A DNA stretch of 64,000 nt from Symbiodinium natans (taxonomy: Eukaryota; Sar; Dinophyceae; Suessiales; Symbiodiniaceae), in contig CAJNDS010000039.1 of the NCBI GenBank assembly GCA_905221605.1, positions 183,540 to 247,539 on the forward strand, read 5' to 3'. The notes under the pieces are model-generated. The model searched no databases, was not told where the DNA came from, and was given only the letters and a program-made list of their open reading frames with translations. How positions within the stretch are numbered: position 1 is the first letter of the stretch; each line of letters opens with the position of its first letter. Made by a program: the position numbers and the translations under genes. Shown here piece after piece: positions 10,981 to 20,960 of the stretch.

Positions 10981-11587
10981 CAAGAAATACACAATTCTCG
11001 GTTCCCGATGCAGAGGGGGAAGTCCTCTTTCGTGCCTTTCTGAAGTTCCACCTGGCATGTCATCAATGCAGTAGGGGGGAAAACAGGCACCTCACACATG
11101 AATTGAATAAAGGACCTTTGACATACTTCGCCAGGCCCCAAGGCAGCTCCCGCTTGACTGCCTACTGGGTCTCGGGAACAAGGTACGGAGAGTGACTCAG
11201 AGTGACCATGCTTCGATGCCAGTCTCCGCCAGTCTCAGCTGTCTCCTGCGCATGAGTCGGCAGGAGGAGTGCGATTTGTATTCCTCCGCACCCGAACCGT
11301 GAACCTTGGAGCAGTTCGATCCCGACAGTAAAGCACCAAGTGTGTGGTGTGTGGAGCATGAGGTACGTGGACAAAAGTGTGCAGACGGAGTTGCTTGGCC
11401 GCCTGTTCGGCTCCTAATTCGTGACAACAGTGTAACGACAGCATGAAAACATGCGTCAAGGCATGATCCAGGCAAGAAAAATGTTTCAGAGCACAAGATG
11501 AGGCCCTGGCTACTCGGGCTCCTCGTCTTCCTGTCGGCGCGGTACCCGAAGCTCCCAAATTCGACACATCAACTTTCGTTTGTTGTC

Positions 11588-11863
11588 TCTCTCTCTCTCT
11601 CTCTCTCTGTGTCTCTTTTTGTGTCTCTGAGCAGAGAGGTTTCCTCGGCCATCTTGGAGTTCTACGATGCACTCTTGCAGAAGTCTGGAGCCCTTGGGGG
11701 GGGCGGGGGGGGGGACGGCAGCTCGAAGCTGGGGGCGCAGGCACCTCATCATCGCGTTTTACTTGACTGCGCTGGTCGGCTGCGGCGGCAATGCTGGTTC
11801 ACAGGCCAGACGCGCCCAGAAAGCCAGGTGAGCATTGTGGCATTGCGTGGCCAGTGGGAGTGA
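11588..11863 (+). CDS. CT microsatellite followed by an exon-like ORF
   Basis: A (CT)n tract (about 11588-11612) leads into an open stretch with REVSSAILEFYDALLQKSGA, then a poly-Gly region encoded by a G-run near 11700. The tract could serve as the polypyrimidine part of an acceptor (GAGCAG at about 11635). Unknown product. Confidence 0.3.
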   Translation, partial: SLSLSLSVSLFVSLSREVSSAILEFYDALLQKSGALGGGGGGDGSSKLGAQAPHHRVLLDCAGRLRRQCWFTGQTRPESQVSIVALRGQWE

Positions 11864-13440
11864 AGTGAGTGAAGCAGCAGGCTGCGTCACTGGTTCTGCA
11901 GGCCGAGGGCGTCCTTTATGGTTGGTCTACACTGCGCACAATCTATTTGCAAGTCTACACTTGCATACAACTGTAGCAAGTCATGGTGGCTTGCAAGGCT
12001 CTTGCAACTGGTGAGCTGGTGAGCTGAGCCGGTGATTGCATTCGTCTCGATGAAGTCGCTTGCAAGCAGATCGCGTAAGTGCCTCACATGATATCAGGTG
12101 CCGACATTTGCTGATGTGGGCCGAGTGCTGGGCAAGGAGTGCTGAGAATCTGCGTAGTTGGAGCCCGTTGTTCAGACACCCCGGCCCTCTCGTGATTGAA
12201 ATTGAGCGGCGCAGCGGCCAACGGGACATTCTTTCTTGTGACTTCGAACATGCACCTGCGTAGGTCGATCACTGTTGCTACACACGACCTGGCACCTTCG
12301 AGATGGCGATTCGAGGGTACTCGTCTGTTTTCGCTCACCAGCTCGCCGATTGAAAATTGCTTTGTGGAGTTCTCGCTGAGTGTGAGAGTGGCCAGTCACC
12401 AGAAACGAACAAGGGGTTATGGTTGAAAAGAAAGGAGGCCGCCCCACATCCCAAAGCGACAAAAAAGAACAAGAAGAAGGAGAAGAGCACCAACGAGAAA
12501 AAACAAGATACTTGCCAGCGATGCAATCAGCATCATTATTCTTAACCAAAGGCCAAAGGTCTTGAACTTCGCCACAGTTTGAGACAAAGCAAGAAGAGTC
12601 ATGTAGGTTTCCACCAACTCACTGCTGTCCTCGGCCTTTGTAGGATTATGCGACTCCAACATCCCCTCTCTGTAAAGCCTGGAAAAAACCTAGAAAAGCA
12701 GCTGGTATTGACTCTGCCCGTGGAATGACCTCTGCATCACTGCTGGTCTCCTGTGCATTGACCACGTCCACCTAGGTCCCGAACAAGTAAACCCGAGGCG
12801 ACTAAACCCTAGGGCCCCCAAGGGCCTCGCTGTGCACTGCCCAATTACATCCTCATGCAGTTCCGAACGCATAGGAAGACCCCAAGCAGGATTCAAGAAG
12901 TGTCTTGTGTGGTTTGTTACCTTCTTGGATGTTCGGTTGTGTCTTGTTTTGCCCTGTTTGCCCGTACGTTTTTTCTAGCTTGTGTTTTTGTCTTTTCTGT
13001 GGCTTTGGTTTTGTTGCTCGTTTTCTGCGTCCACCATGTTTTTTTTGAACGTTTTCTGTAGTTTTTTCCATTGTGTAAAGAAACGTGTAACGGGCTTCTT
13101 ACGCTTTTAAGGTTCAGGACTTTTGGTTCAGGGGTCAGGGGTCAGGGTTTAGAGTGTCGTTCAATGAGTCAAGAGACATGGTTTTGAATTGCAGCTGTCG
13201 TAGCTTAGTGTTGTCGCTTACTGGACGTTGTCACATGTTGTCACATGTTGGTACGGATTGAATTAAAGGTGAACAAAGTGAAGACAGAGTATGGATCTCT
13301 TTTAATGGGAAATATTTACCTCTTCGGCCCCTGCTCTGGTTCAAAAACTGGGGCCATTTGATGGCGGCAACCTGCAGGAGCTCTTTGTCTCTGGGGGCAT
13401 TGCAGCCGCACTTTCGCTAGGCCCAAGAGAGTGCTATGAC
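11864..13440. other. No convincing gene; strand-asymmetric A- and T-rich stretches
   Basis: The + strand is A/AG-rich around 12430-12510 and T-rich around 12900-13070. A minus-strand ORF (12417-12662, 81 codons) has a charged N-terminus and a strong hydrophobic segment (ILFFLVGALLLLLVLF) and could be a tail-anchored membrane peptide. Because the opposite strand is simply AAG-rich, this may be a composition artefact. Confidence 0.3.
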
Positions 13441-14615
13441 ATGCTATAATTGCTTCTGCTACAATATGCCCCTGTCCCCCGGGGCCCCCACCTCAGCCCC
13501 CCCCCCAAATGCCACCAGGGAATCCTAATTGCCCAGGGACCTTGTAGGAGGTCAGCATTTCAGGATGAAGAAATCAACAAAACCCTATATGAACTTGGCA
13601 GGCATCGCAGGTCGAATCCTCCTGCCGAGACTTCAGATGGCCACACTGAAAGAACACATCAGACTGAGAAATATGAGGCTTTGGGGGGGGCAACTTGCTG
13701 TCATTTTCTTTGGTCCTTGAGGTTCGGAGGCTCGGTCGCTGATGCGCTGAGCATTGCACTGGCCATGGCGGCCACGGCGCGCTGTGCAAGCAAACTATAG
13801 CAGCGATAGCAGCGCGCTGTGCCATGATTCTTACGCGCCCACGGTGGAGGTTTCCTTCTCTGTTCTTTTCGGTGCAAGTGCACCGCTGCTCCTTCAGCGT
13901 GCTGGAGTTGCGACCCCAGAAGTTGTGAGCTTCGTGGCTTCGTGCAATTGCCTGCAGCAGCCCTGGACTGCAGGCAGATCCGGCGAAGGCCACCTGCCTG
14001 AATCCTGAACTCTCTAAAGAAGTCGATGCGGGTGGTTTCGGTTTCCGTTGGAAGATTCGGCTGCAGTTGGGTTGGGGATGTTTTTTGCTGTTGCGCCCTG
14101 CGCGCATCAGGGCCGAGCTGAGCTGCGGGTCCTTAGGGATGGACAGGGATGGACTGCCTTTTTCTGCTGAATGATCACTGAGGTGAGTGGGCCGCTGCTT
14201 TCTACCGTCATCGACATAGCCGGGGCAGGGCACATGTCGGCCGATAACAGCGGAAGCCTTCCGAAGCGTCTTCTGACAGGTCTTGGTGGCCTGCCTTTCG
14301 GCGCAAGTGCTGGAGGACGAAGACTGAGGTTTTGCTTTTTGCCTCTCGTGACTTCTCGTCCTCTCGTGACGTCTTTGAAATTTGAGTGTGCTTTGGGATT
14401 CCTCGGCGCTGAGGCCCTGGGTGCCTGGGGCTGATGCCAGCGGCCTTAGAAGCAGAGCAGACTTGGGCAGACTGAGTTTTTTTTTGGAGTATCAGGAGCC
14501 AGGGCAGCTAGGAGCAGCTCCATGCTCCAAGGTCTCGTACTTGTGAGCTTCTGTTGTCTGTTGTTGAAGTTGTCTACTGAGTTCTGAAACGGTTTTGAAA
14601 CTCCCGTAGTCTGTG
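13441..14615. other. No supported gene
   Basis: Several ORFs overlap on both strands but none shows a recognisable domain. A C8 run occurs near 13500 and a G8 run near 13683. Confidence 0.4.
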
Positions 14616-14621
14616 CGGCGC

Positions 14622-14741
14622 AGTGCAGCTCAGTGCAGCTCAGTGCAGCTCAGTGCAGCGCAGTGCAGCGCAGTGCAGCGCAGTGCAGCGCAGTGCAGCG
14701 CAGTGCAGCGCAGTGCAGCGCAGTGCAGCGCAGTGCAGCGC
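14622..14741 (+). repeat. 10-bp tandem repeat (CAGTGCAGCG)n
   Basis: About 12 copies. The first three or so end in T instead of G (CAGTGCAGCT) and the rest are essentially identical. The ten-base period makes all three frames read a cyclic Ser/Ala/Val/Gln/Cys/Arg peptide, so the ORFs here are repeat artefacts. Confidence 0.95.
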
Positions 14742-15025
14742 AAGCCATGCGAGACGAGTTCCGGTCTCTGAGCCCGTGTCCACTGCAAAAATCAAAGAGT
14801 CAGCATCTTTGTTTTGTGAAGTTGTCTTTGAATAGCTAGACTGGCTAGACTAAAGCAGGAAATCACGTATTCTTTCAGGCAGTTCAGTCCGGTTTCCCGT
14901 CAGTCCAAACGCACGGACATTCACCATCGCACTCCTGCCGTGAGCTATGTTACGCAAGCCATTCCTCATTAAGGTGCCAGCACGGAGCGCCAGGAGGAGA
15001 TCCAGAGACAGTTTCTGAAGCATTC

Positions 15026-15250
15026 TTACGCCATCTCAGACTCGAAGTCCCTCCAGGCTCGATCAGTTCCTTGTGCCAGTGCCAAAGCACCGGCAAATAT
15101 CAGAGCCTGTGCCCGAGCTGAGCTTGGAAAGCCGAATTCATCAGCCACGAGTGCCGTGACCGAGTGCCACTGCCCAAAACTGGCCCATGAGACTTCCATA
15201 CTTTGCCTCAATGAGTAAATTCGAAGTTTGACAGACCTTCGCACCTGCAT
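15026..15250 (-). CDS. Ambiguous ORF, unknown protein
   Basis: The minus strand encodes 74 residues with balanced composition (SMEVSWASFGQWHSVTALVA). The + strand is open over the same interval, with an Ala/Ser/Cys-rich translation. Because neighbouring genes are all on +, the minus reading is not favoured. Confidence 0.2.
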   Translation of the reverse strand: MQVRRSVKLRIYSLRQSMEVSWASFGQWHSVTALVADEFGFPSSARAQALIFAGALALAQGTDRAWRDFESEMA

Positions 15251-15525
15251 TCCATACAGCGCTCGGCCTGTTGTTGTGAGCTTCCTGATCGTTCTTTTCG
15301 GCTGTCGCTCAGTAGTTCTTCTGCACCGGAAAAAGGTCGCCGGCGCAGCTTGGTCGAATTTGAAGTTTTTCCTAGGGTCCTAGAAGGATGTATGGCTTTT
15401 CGTGGGCCCATTGACTTGTACGTCAGGTGCTCCTGTGATTTCGGTAGGCTGTGTTTTCATGAGCAAGATATCATCTCAAGCCCTCCGATTTCCTCCAACG
15501 TGCTCACAGGACTTGCAGTCAGCTT

Positions 15526-16975
15526 GTGTCGTCTCGTTCTCCTGAGGCACGGCGCCAGGAGCAGACCTCGATGGAGCCACGAAGCCCTCGAAGCCCCCCC
15601 GTGCATGGCTCCATGTCCAAGAGCGGCATACTGAGCACTCGCAGCGTTCGAAGTGTCCGCAGCCACAGGAGCCACGAGACCTGCGAAAGAACCTCAGTCA
15701 AAAGCAGCACAGAGCTGTTTCAACTGTTTCGTTTCTACTTTCCTCATGGTCGATGCTGGCATATGCTGGGCAAACACAACCTGTGGCAAGGTGCCATTCA
15801 CGGCGTCGTCGCGTCAGATGCATCCGAAGTCAACTCCCAGGTGCCGACGCAACCGCCGCACGTTTATATAACACGGCAGGAGCTGGCAGTGTTACAATGT
15901 GTTACACTGTGTTTATAATGTGTTGCAATGTGTTACAACGTGTTATTACGTGTTACAATGTGTTCCAATTTGTTACAACTGTGCTCAGTAATTATGGCTT
16001 TCACTCATGCTCTGCTAGAGGTGGGCAGAGGGCATAGTGCAGAACACAATTCGCTCCCGGACAAAGGCGCAGGTGCAAATCGTCATTTCAGAGATCGACG
16101 AGTTCGACGACATTGCCAGAGAGCCGTCGCTGCATATCCCAGGAAGAAATGATACAGTGCCCGCGCGGCCCGCCTGTGTAAAGATCGATTCGGATCCGGC
16201 TCCTCCGCCACCGGACTTCGAGACCTTCGAGACGGAAGCAGCCGAAACAGATAAGGCCATCTCGATTGGGACTCAAAAGTTGACTCAAAAGTCAAAAAAA
16301 GCATCAACGAGAGACCGCTGCCCTGGCTGTCGCCGATTCTTGTGGGCCAAGTGCTGGCAAGATCCCCGCTGGCGGAAGTGCGGCTTGATCACTGCTGCTT
16401 TGGTATGGGTTGTGGTAATCGCTTTGGCCATTTCGCTGGGGCTTCTTTGGCCCCGTGACCCGTCTTGGAGACTCACGAGCCTTCAGATGGACGTGGATGC
16501 ATTGATGAGCTTGGTCACAGCCGCCTCCAGCGGTCCCTCTGTGATTGAGACGGCGGTCGTGCCAGATCAGGTCTTCCGGGCAGAAGTCGAAGTGAACAAC
16601 CCGAATCTCGTTGGGGCTGAGAGCCAGGCAGGCCAATTTCATTTCATTTTTGAGGGCCGCAACGTGGGTGCGGGGATGACCGGGCCCGCAACTATTCCTC
16701 CACAGTCTGTAGCAACGGTTGTGGCAGAAGGAGCGCTGCAGGTCGACAAAGACCTACTTCATGCCATGGCTAGTGAGCTCAGTGCCGACAGCCCCACGGT
16801 CCCCACGCTCAACTTTGAAATCCTTGCAGAGTCCGACTTTCAAAGCATATTTGGGATGGAGCTTCATTACCAGATGCATTGCAAAATTGACTTTTCCATC
16901 CCTGATCTCATGATGTCAGATACACGAGCCAGGGCAGTCACAGGCCGAGAGTGCAAGCACACCGTGAACTTCTGA
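15526..16975 (+). CDS. Single-pass membrane protein with LEA-2 (WHy/NDR1-HIN1-like) domain
   Basis: The main exon begins at about 16073 (GCGCAG|GTG, phase 0) and runs to a TGA at 16973-16975. In order it holds an acidic cytosolic segment (EIDEFDDIARE), a Cys-containing basic patch (RDRCPGCRRFLWAKCW), one strong membrane helix (LITAALVWVVVIALAISLGL) and an extracytosolic domain. That domain has V-x-V-x-NPN (EVEVNNPNLVGAES), F.F..EGRNVGAGM and P.....IPPQSVATVV. This is the pattern of LEA-2 domains: conserved NPN, then a Gly-rich strand, then a Pro/Ser turn. In plants such proteins link to membranes, stress and immunity; the role here is unknown. No in-frame ATG precedes the exon. A Ser/Arg-rich upstream segment with an ATG at about 15571 (MEPRSPRSPPVHGSMSK) is the likely first exon. 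Confidence 0.7.
15890..15985 (+). repeat. 10-bp tandem repeat related to GTGTTACAAT
   Basis: About nine imperfect copies of GTGTTACAAT lie in the presumed intron just upstream of the LEA-2 exon. Variants differ by one or two bases, so this array is older than the 14.6-kb one. Confidence 0.85.
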
Positions 16976-18170
16976 AGGAAGCGCGGCTGCAAGCACAGTC
17001 TTAGCAGGGCTTTTCGCAGGGCCACTCTACGCCTCTACGCGGAGCTTTGGCCATTTCCTGCGTAACACTCGGCACTCGGAGTTCCTTTGCGCAGCCAAGC
17101 TGCAGAAAGTCACAGCTTAGCTGTCGGCTTCAGAGTGCATCTGGCATCGCAGTACAACAAGAAGTATCGATGCAGGATGCCTAGGCAGGGAGCCATCTTT
17201 GTAACCCTAGGGGTGACACGCTGAGAGTGCGGCACCTTTAGGCATCAACAAGGTGGGAAAAGACCTATACGCTGCTTGCTTGCCTGACTTGGCGAATGTA
17301 GGGAGGGGACAGACCCACTTTGCCCACACCCTGTTTGCATTTCGGGCCGGGGTTGAGAACGGTTGAGGGGGTGGGGCTACGCTATGAAGACCGGCTCGGA
17401 TACATTTTTCGTTGCTGCGCGATAGTAGAAGTAGGGAAGTTGCCCAATTCATTTTTTTCTTTTTTTTTGGGGGGGGGGGGCCACAAGGTACGCTTCCTGA
17501 CTTCCTGCATCGCTTGTGCTTTCGTTCCCCTCGGGTGCAAGTGTTGCGTCTCATACGCAGAACGGACCCCACCTGTAGACCGTTAATTAGGCTTCCGGTA
17601 TTCGCAGCAGCGCAATGTGCTTCAAAACGTCGACAGACGAAAGCCTCAACGTCTCAACATGGCTCCCACCCCTCGCACAGCAACAGCTCACAGTCACACG
17701 CAACGGTGACAGCTCGGTTACTCCGGGATGGCACTCCATCGAATCCGTGCGCTGAAAGATCCAGGCCTGGGCTTCCTTTCACTGGAGATGTGCACATGGA
17801 GAAGAGTAGGGATGTGGAGATTTTGCCAGGCCACTGAGGGCAATGTCTGAGGATGTCCGGGCGGCCGTGGGCAAGATGTCCCGGGTACTGCGCCCCTTGG
17901 CCTATAGGAGGGACTGCGGCGCTGCGGAACATTAGTGCAGAATGCCCAGCTAGAACATGACATGGCTGGAAACGGATGCTTAAGGCCTGGCCAAAGATCG
18001 CGCCAACACGCAGCCAGTTGCCCAAGACAGTGTTGAAGCTGCGCATGGCACCGTGGCTCTACACCCCCTCAACACCCCCTCAGCCTGCCTCAGGTTCGGG
18101 AAGGCACATGCCTCAACCTCTTGTGCTGGCGAGTCCTTCTTCCTAGTTACGAAAGGCGATTTTCCGTCTG
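16976..18170. other. No supported gene; T-tract plus G12
   Basis: A T-rich tract (about 17446-17468) runs directly into G12 (17469-17480). No domain-bearing ORF is seen on either strand. Confidence 0.4.
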
Positions 18171-19143
18171 GTGGTCAGTGGTCACAGGTCCGAGAACGAG
18201 CCAAACGATTCAGCTTGGGAGGCGGCTCAGATGCTTCGCAACCGCCCAGAAGCAAGCAAGCCAATCGCCTTTGACCAGGATCTCCAACCACCAGCCAGAG
18301 TGCTCCAAGTGCAACAGAGAGCAGTTCTGCGTTCATGGAGGACCCGGACCAAAAGGCAACCTGCAATGTGCTACCAGCACATTTTTTTGAGGGCACTTCA
18401 ACTTGACCACAACAACTTGGCGTCAAGATGAACAGTGATCAACAGGTGAAGCAGCTCATGGACCTGGGCTTCTCTGCCGTTGCCTCAGCGCTTCCTTCTT
18501 TCAGCTCTGGCGCTCCCCCCTTGTGTCTGTGCTTCTCAGAGCCGAAGGAGGCGGCTGCTCGGCACGCACTGCGTGCCCCCAAGAAGCGGATAGCACTTGA
18601 AAGTCGCATTCCTGGTGAATAGGCAAACCGAAACGTACCAATATTCGTGTGCTCAGAGGAGAGCTTGTGGTGGACACCTGGACATTGCGGGCCCGTGGCT
18701 GTGATAGCCACAGCTGTTTCAATTGATTCATGGCATAAGGCCATCCAGTGAGGAATGAGCGGAGGCATAAGATGAGAGGGGCTGCAGCACCCGTGTGCAG
18801 AAGTCATTCAAATCTAGGCTGGACGAGCAGAATGCTGACGAGCTCCTTGCTGCCGAGGTGCCCACTGGAGGGCTGGGGTTGCGTTACCTAGCCGCTAGGG
18901 ATCGTGAAAATGGAGGCCCGAACAGTGATTCGGGTTCGATAATCCCAGGGAGACATCTGGAGAACTTTCTGAGTATGTCGCTTATTATGCTTCAAGCAGA
19001 GGCACTCTTGAAGAATAGATGTGCGCATACCGCATAACCATAAGTCACGCCACCACTTGCAGGTGGCAGCTCAGGAGGTGCGGCGCCAGAAAGAAGTCCA
19101 TGATACTGCACTCTTGGGCGACTTCGTGCAGAGACTTCTGCAG
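18171..19143 (+). CDS. Short exons, part of a helical/coiled-coil gene
   Basis: Four exon-like segments are seen. About 18187-18290: ENEPNDSAWEAAQMLRNRPE. From 18446 after CAACAG: VKQLMDLGFS, which resembles the first helix and MGF-type loop of UBA domains. 18801-18857: SRLDEQNADELLAAE, bounded by TGTGCAG and GAG|GTGCCC. 19063-19143: QEVRRQKEVHDTALLGDFVQ, bounded by TGCAG and CAG|GTGGGT. The last two are phase 0 at both ends, 57 and 81 nt, and join without a frame change. They probably belong to the same long coiled-coil gene as 21-26 kb, but continuity is inferred only from strand and style. Confidence 0.45.
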
Positions 19144-20960
19144 GTGGGTTCCCCAGCACGCCCCCCGCTGGCCGCAGGAGGCCGCGCCAGGGCATCGAAC
19201 CCAGCAAAGTCTCAGTGAGATGCTGTGAGAAATGCTGAAAACATGCTGGGAACTTTATAAGCTCACCTCTGGTGAGTTTGTCGGAAAATATATATTTCTA
19301 TATGTATGTATGCATGCTACATTCATGAGTAGCAGCCATGGTCGGCTGAGGCTCAGGCATCATGTGTAGGCTCCGTGGCTGTAGCTGTCAAGCCAAGGTG
19401 ACGGGCTTGCAAACTGCGAGCGCCCGGTGCTTGGGCCGGAACTGGTGCTCACGGCACAAGTACGATTGTGTAGTGTACACGATGGCCACAGCACAAGGCG
19501 GCGGCGTTGAATGGCAGTGACGTGCTCCTACAAAAGTGGGCTCGAGGCTTACAATCACAGCGGAAGCTTTCAAGTGAGAAAGCCTTTGCCATTGCCGAGG
19601 ATGCAGCATCCCAGCGTTGGATTGTGAGCATGTGCAAGACCCAGTTCAGCTAGACCGTTTAGACTCGTTCAGACCTTTGGCGAATTGATCGCAGGCCGGA
19701 TGGGACTGTGAAGTCTATTCGGCCACAGAATCTAGATCCCCTGTCTCGGCCCCAGCCCAGGTCTTCTTCACAAACTTGAGATGCGTTGTGCTCTCGTTTC
19801 TAAGACACCGTCAGAAATTGTTTTTGAGGTATGCAAGTCCGCATGGCCGACCGGCGCACGCCTTTGAAAGCCCTGAGAATGCCAAGCAATTTAGCGAAGC
19901 ACCTTTTTTTGAGACCTCTCTCCAGGTGCATGAAGACGAGCCGGCTGAACAAACTGAGCAGACTGAGCAGAGATACTCTGCCCACCGCTCAGCCCATCAT
20001 GGCCTCGAATTGTTCGCAGCCTTTTTCTGAGCATCTCACATCTCCTAGGCGGGACAACCTGAGCAGTCTGGGCAGCATCAGGCCGGGCCCGCTTCAGCGT
20101 CGGCGGCCGCGCCAGCAGCAGCCCCAGCGCCCGCTCCCGTTGCCGTGTTGTATGGCTGCCCTACTGCCATGTCCAAAGCGCACACACACACACACACATT
20201 CTGAGGAGGATGAGAGGCCCGGGTCTTTGCGAGTGATTGACCAATGCGTGAGTTGTCGCATGTTTGTGTTACGTCGCGCGTTGCAGCATTCTCCCGAGGA
20301 GCGATTTAGATCGTGAGGCTGGCAGACCCAAGATGCCCCCCCAAAGCCACAGAGACCGGGCATGGGCTGACATCTTGGGGACTTGTGGAGCAGGAGCTGA
20401 AGATTCTGGCTCGCACCATGCCGAGCCCTTGTTTGTTGCGTCTGAAGCCGCAGCAAGCATCGCCTCAAGCATCGCATTATCAAGGCTCGAGAGCACCGGG
20501 CAGCCTCGCCAGCAGTCTGTGACCGATGAGGCTCCGGAATAATTCTTCCAGACGTTCGCACAACGCCACTCTCGTGTTGCAGTCGTTTCTCAGGTCTTGG
20601 AAGCCCTTTCAGAGGCATTCTCCGTTTTCTTTCGAAAGCGGGAAGCGTGACGGTTTTCCTGCCTCCCTCGCTGTTCGTTCCAACACGTTGCAAGCACGTC
20701 GCGACAGCACAGAGAGAGAGCCCCGGAGGCCGACTTGTTGGAGCTTGCAGGGGGACTCAATGGGACCCACTCTCCTGTAACACTCTCACGGGCTCGCTTC
20801 TTTCTTGCAAAGTCTCTTCGGCTCCCCGAGATTGATGGCCTCAGCCGAGATCTCTTCGTCAGGTGCAGAAGTGCTTGAAAGTTGCTTCTCGCTTCGACTC
20901 CTTTGCTTCGGATCCTTGTGGATCCTTCCTCAGTTCATGATGTCATGCGGCCCTCAAGCC
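19144..20960 (+). other. Unresolved exons of the coiled-coil region; CA microsatellite
   Basis: An Ala/Pro/Gln-rich open segment lies at about 20047-20170 (one frame reads QSGQHQAGPASASAAAPAA), followed by a (CA)n tract at about 20180-20198. Another open segment is at 20313-20540. Several frames are open at once because of GC-richness, so none is assigned. Confidence 0.3.

Noticed and set aside
13574-14233. Minus-strand ORF of 219 codons
   Set aside because: Composition is Arg/Ser/Pro-rich without a domain; the likely reason is low stop density in GC-rich DNA.
14623-14839. ORFs with Gln/Ser/Ala/Cys repeats
   Set aside because: They arise from the 10-bp tandem repeat, with more than one frame open.
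18885-18945. Possible tRNA: TAGCCGCTAGGG-like A box and GGTTCGATAATCC B box
   Set aside because: The B box has one base too many and no acceptor stem can be paired.
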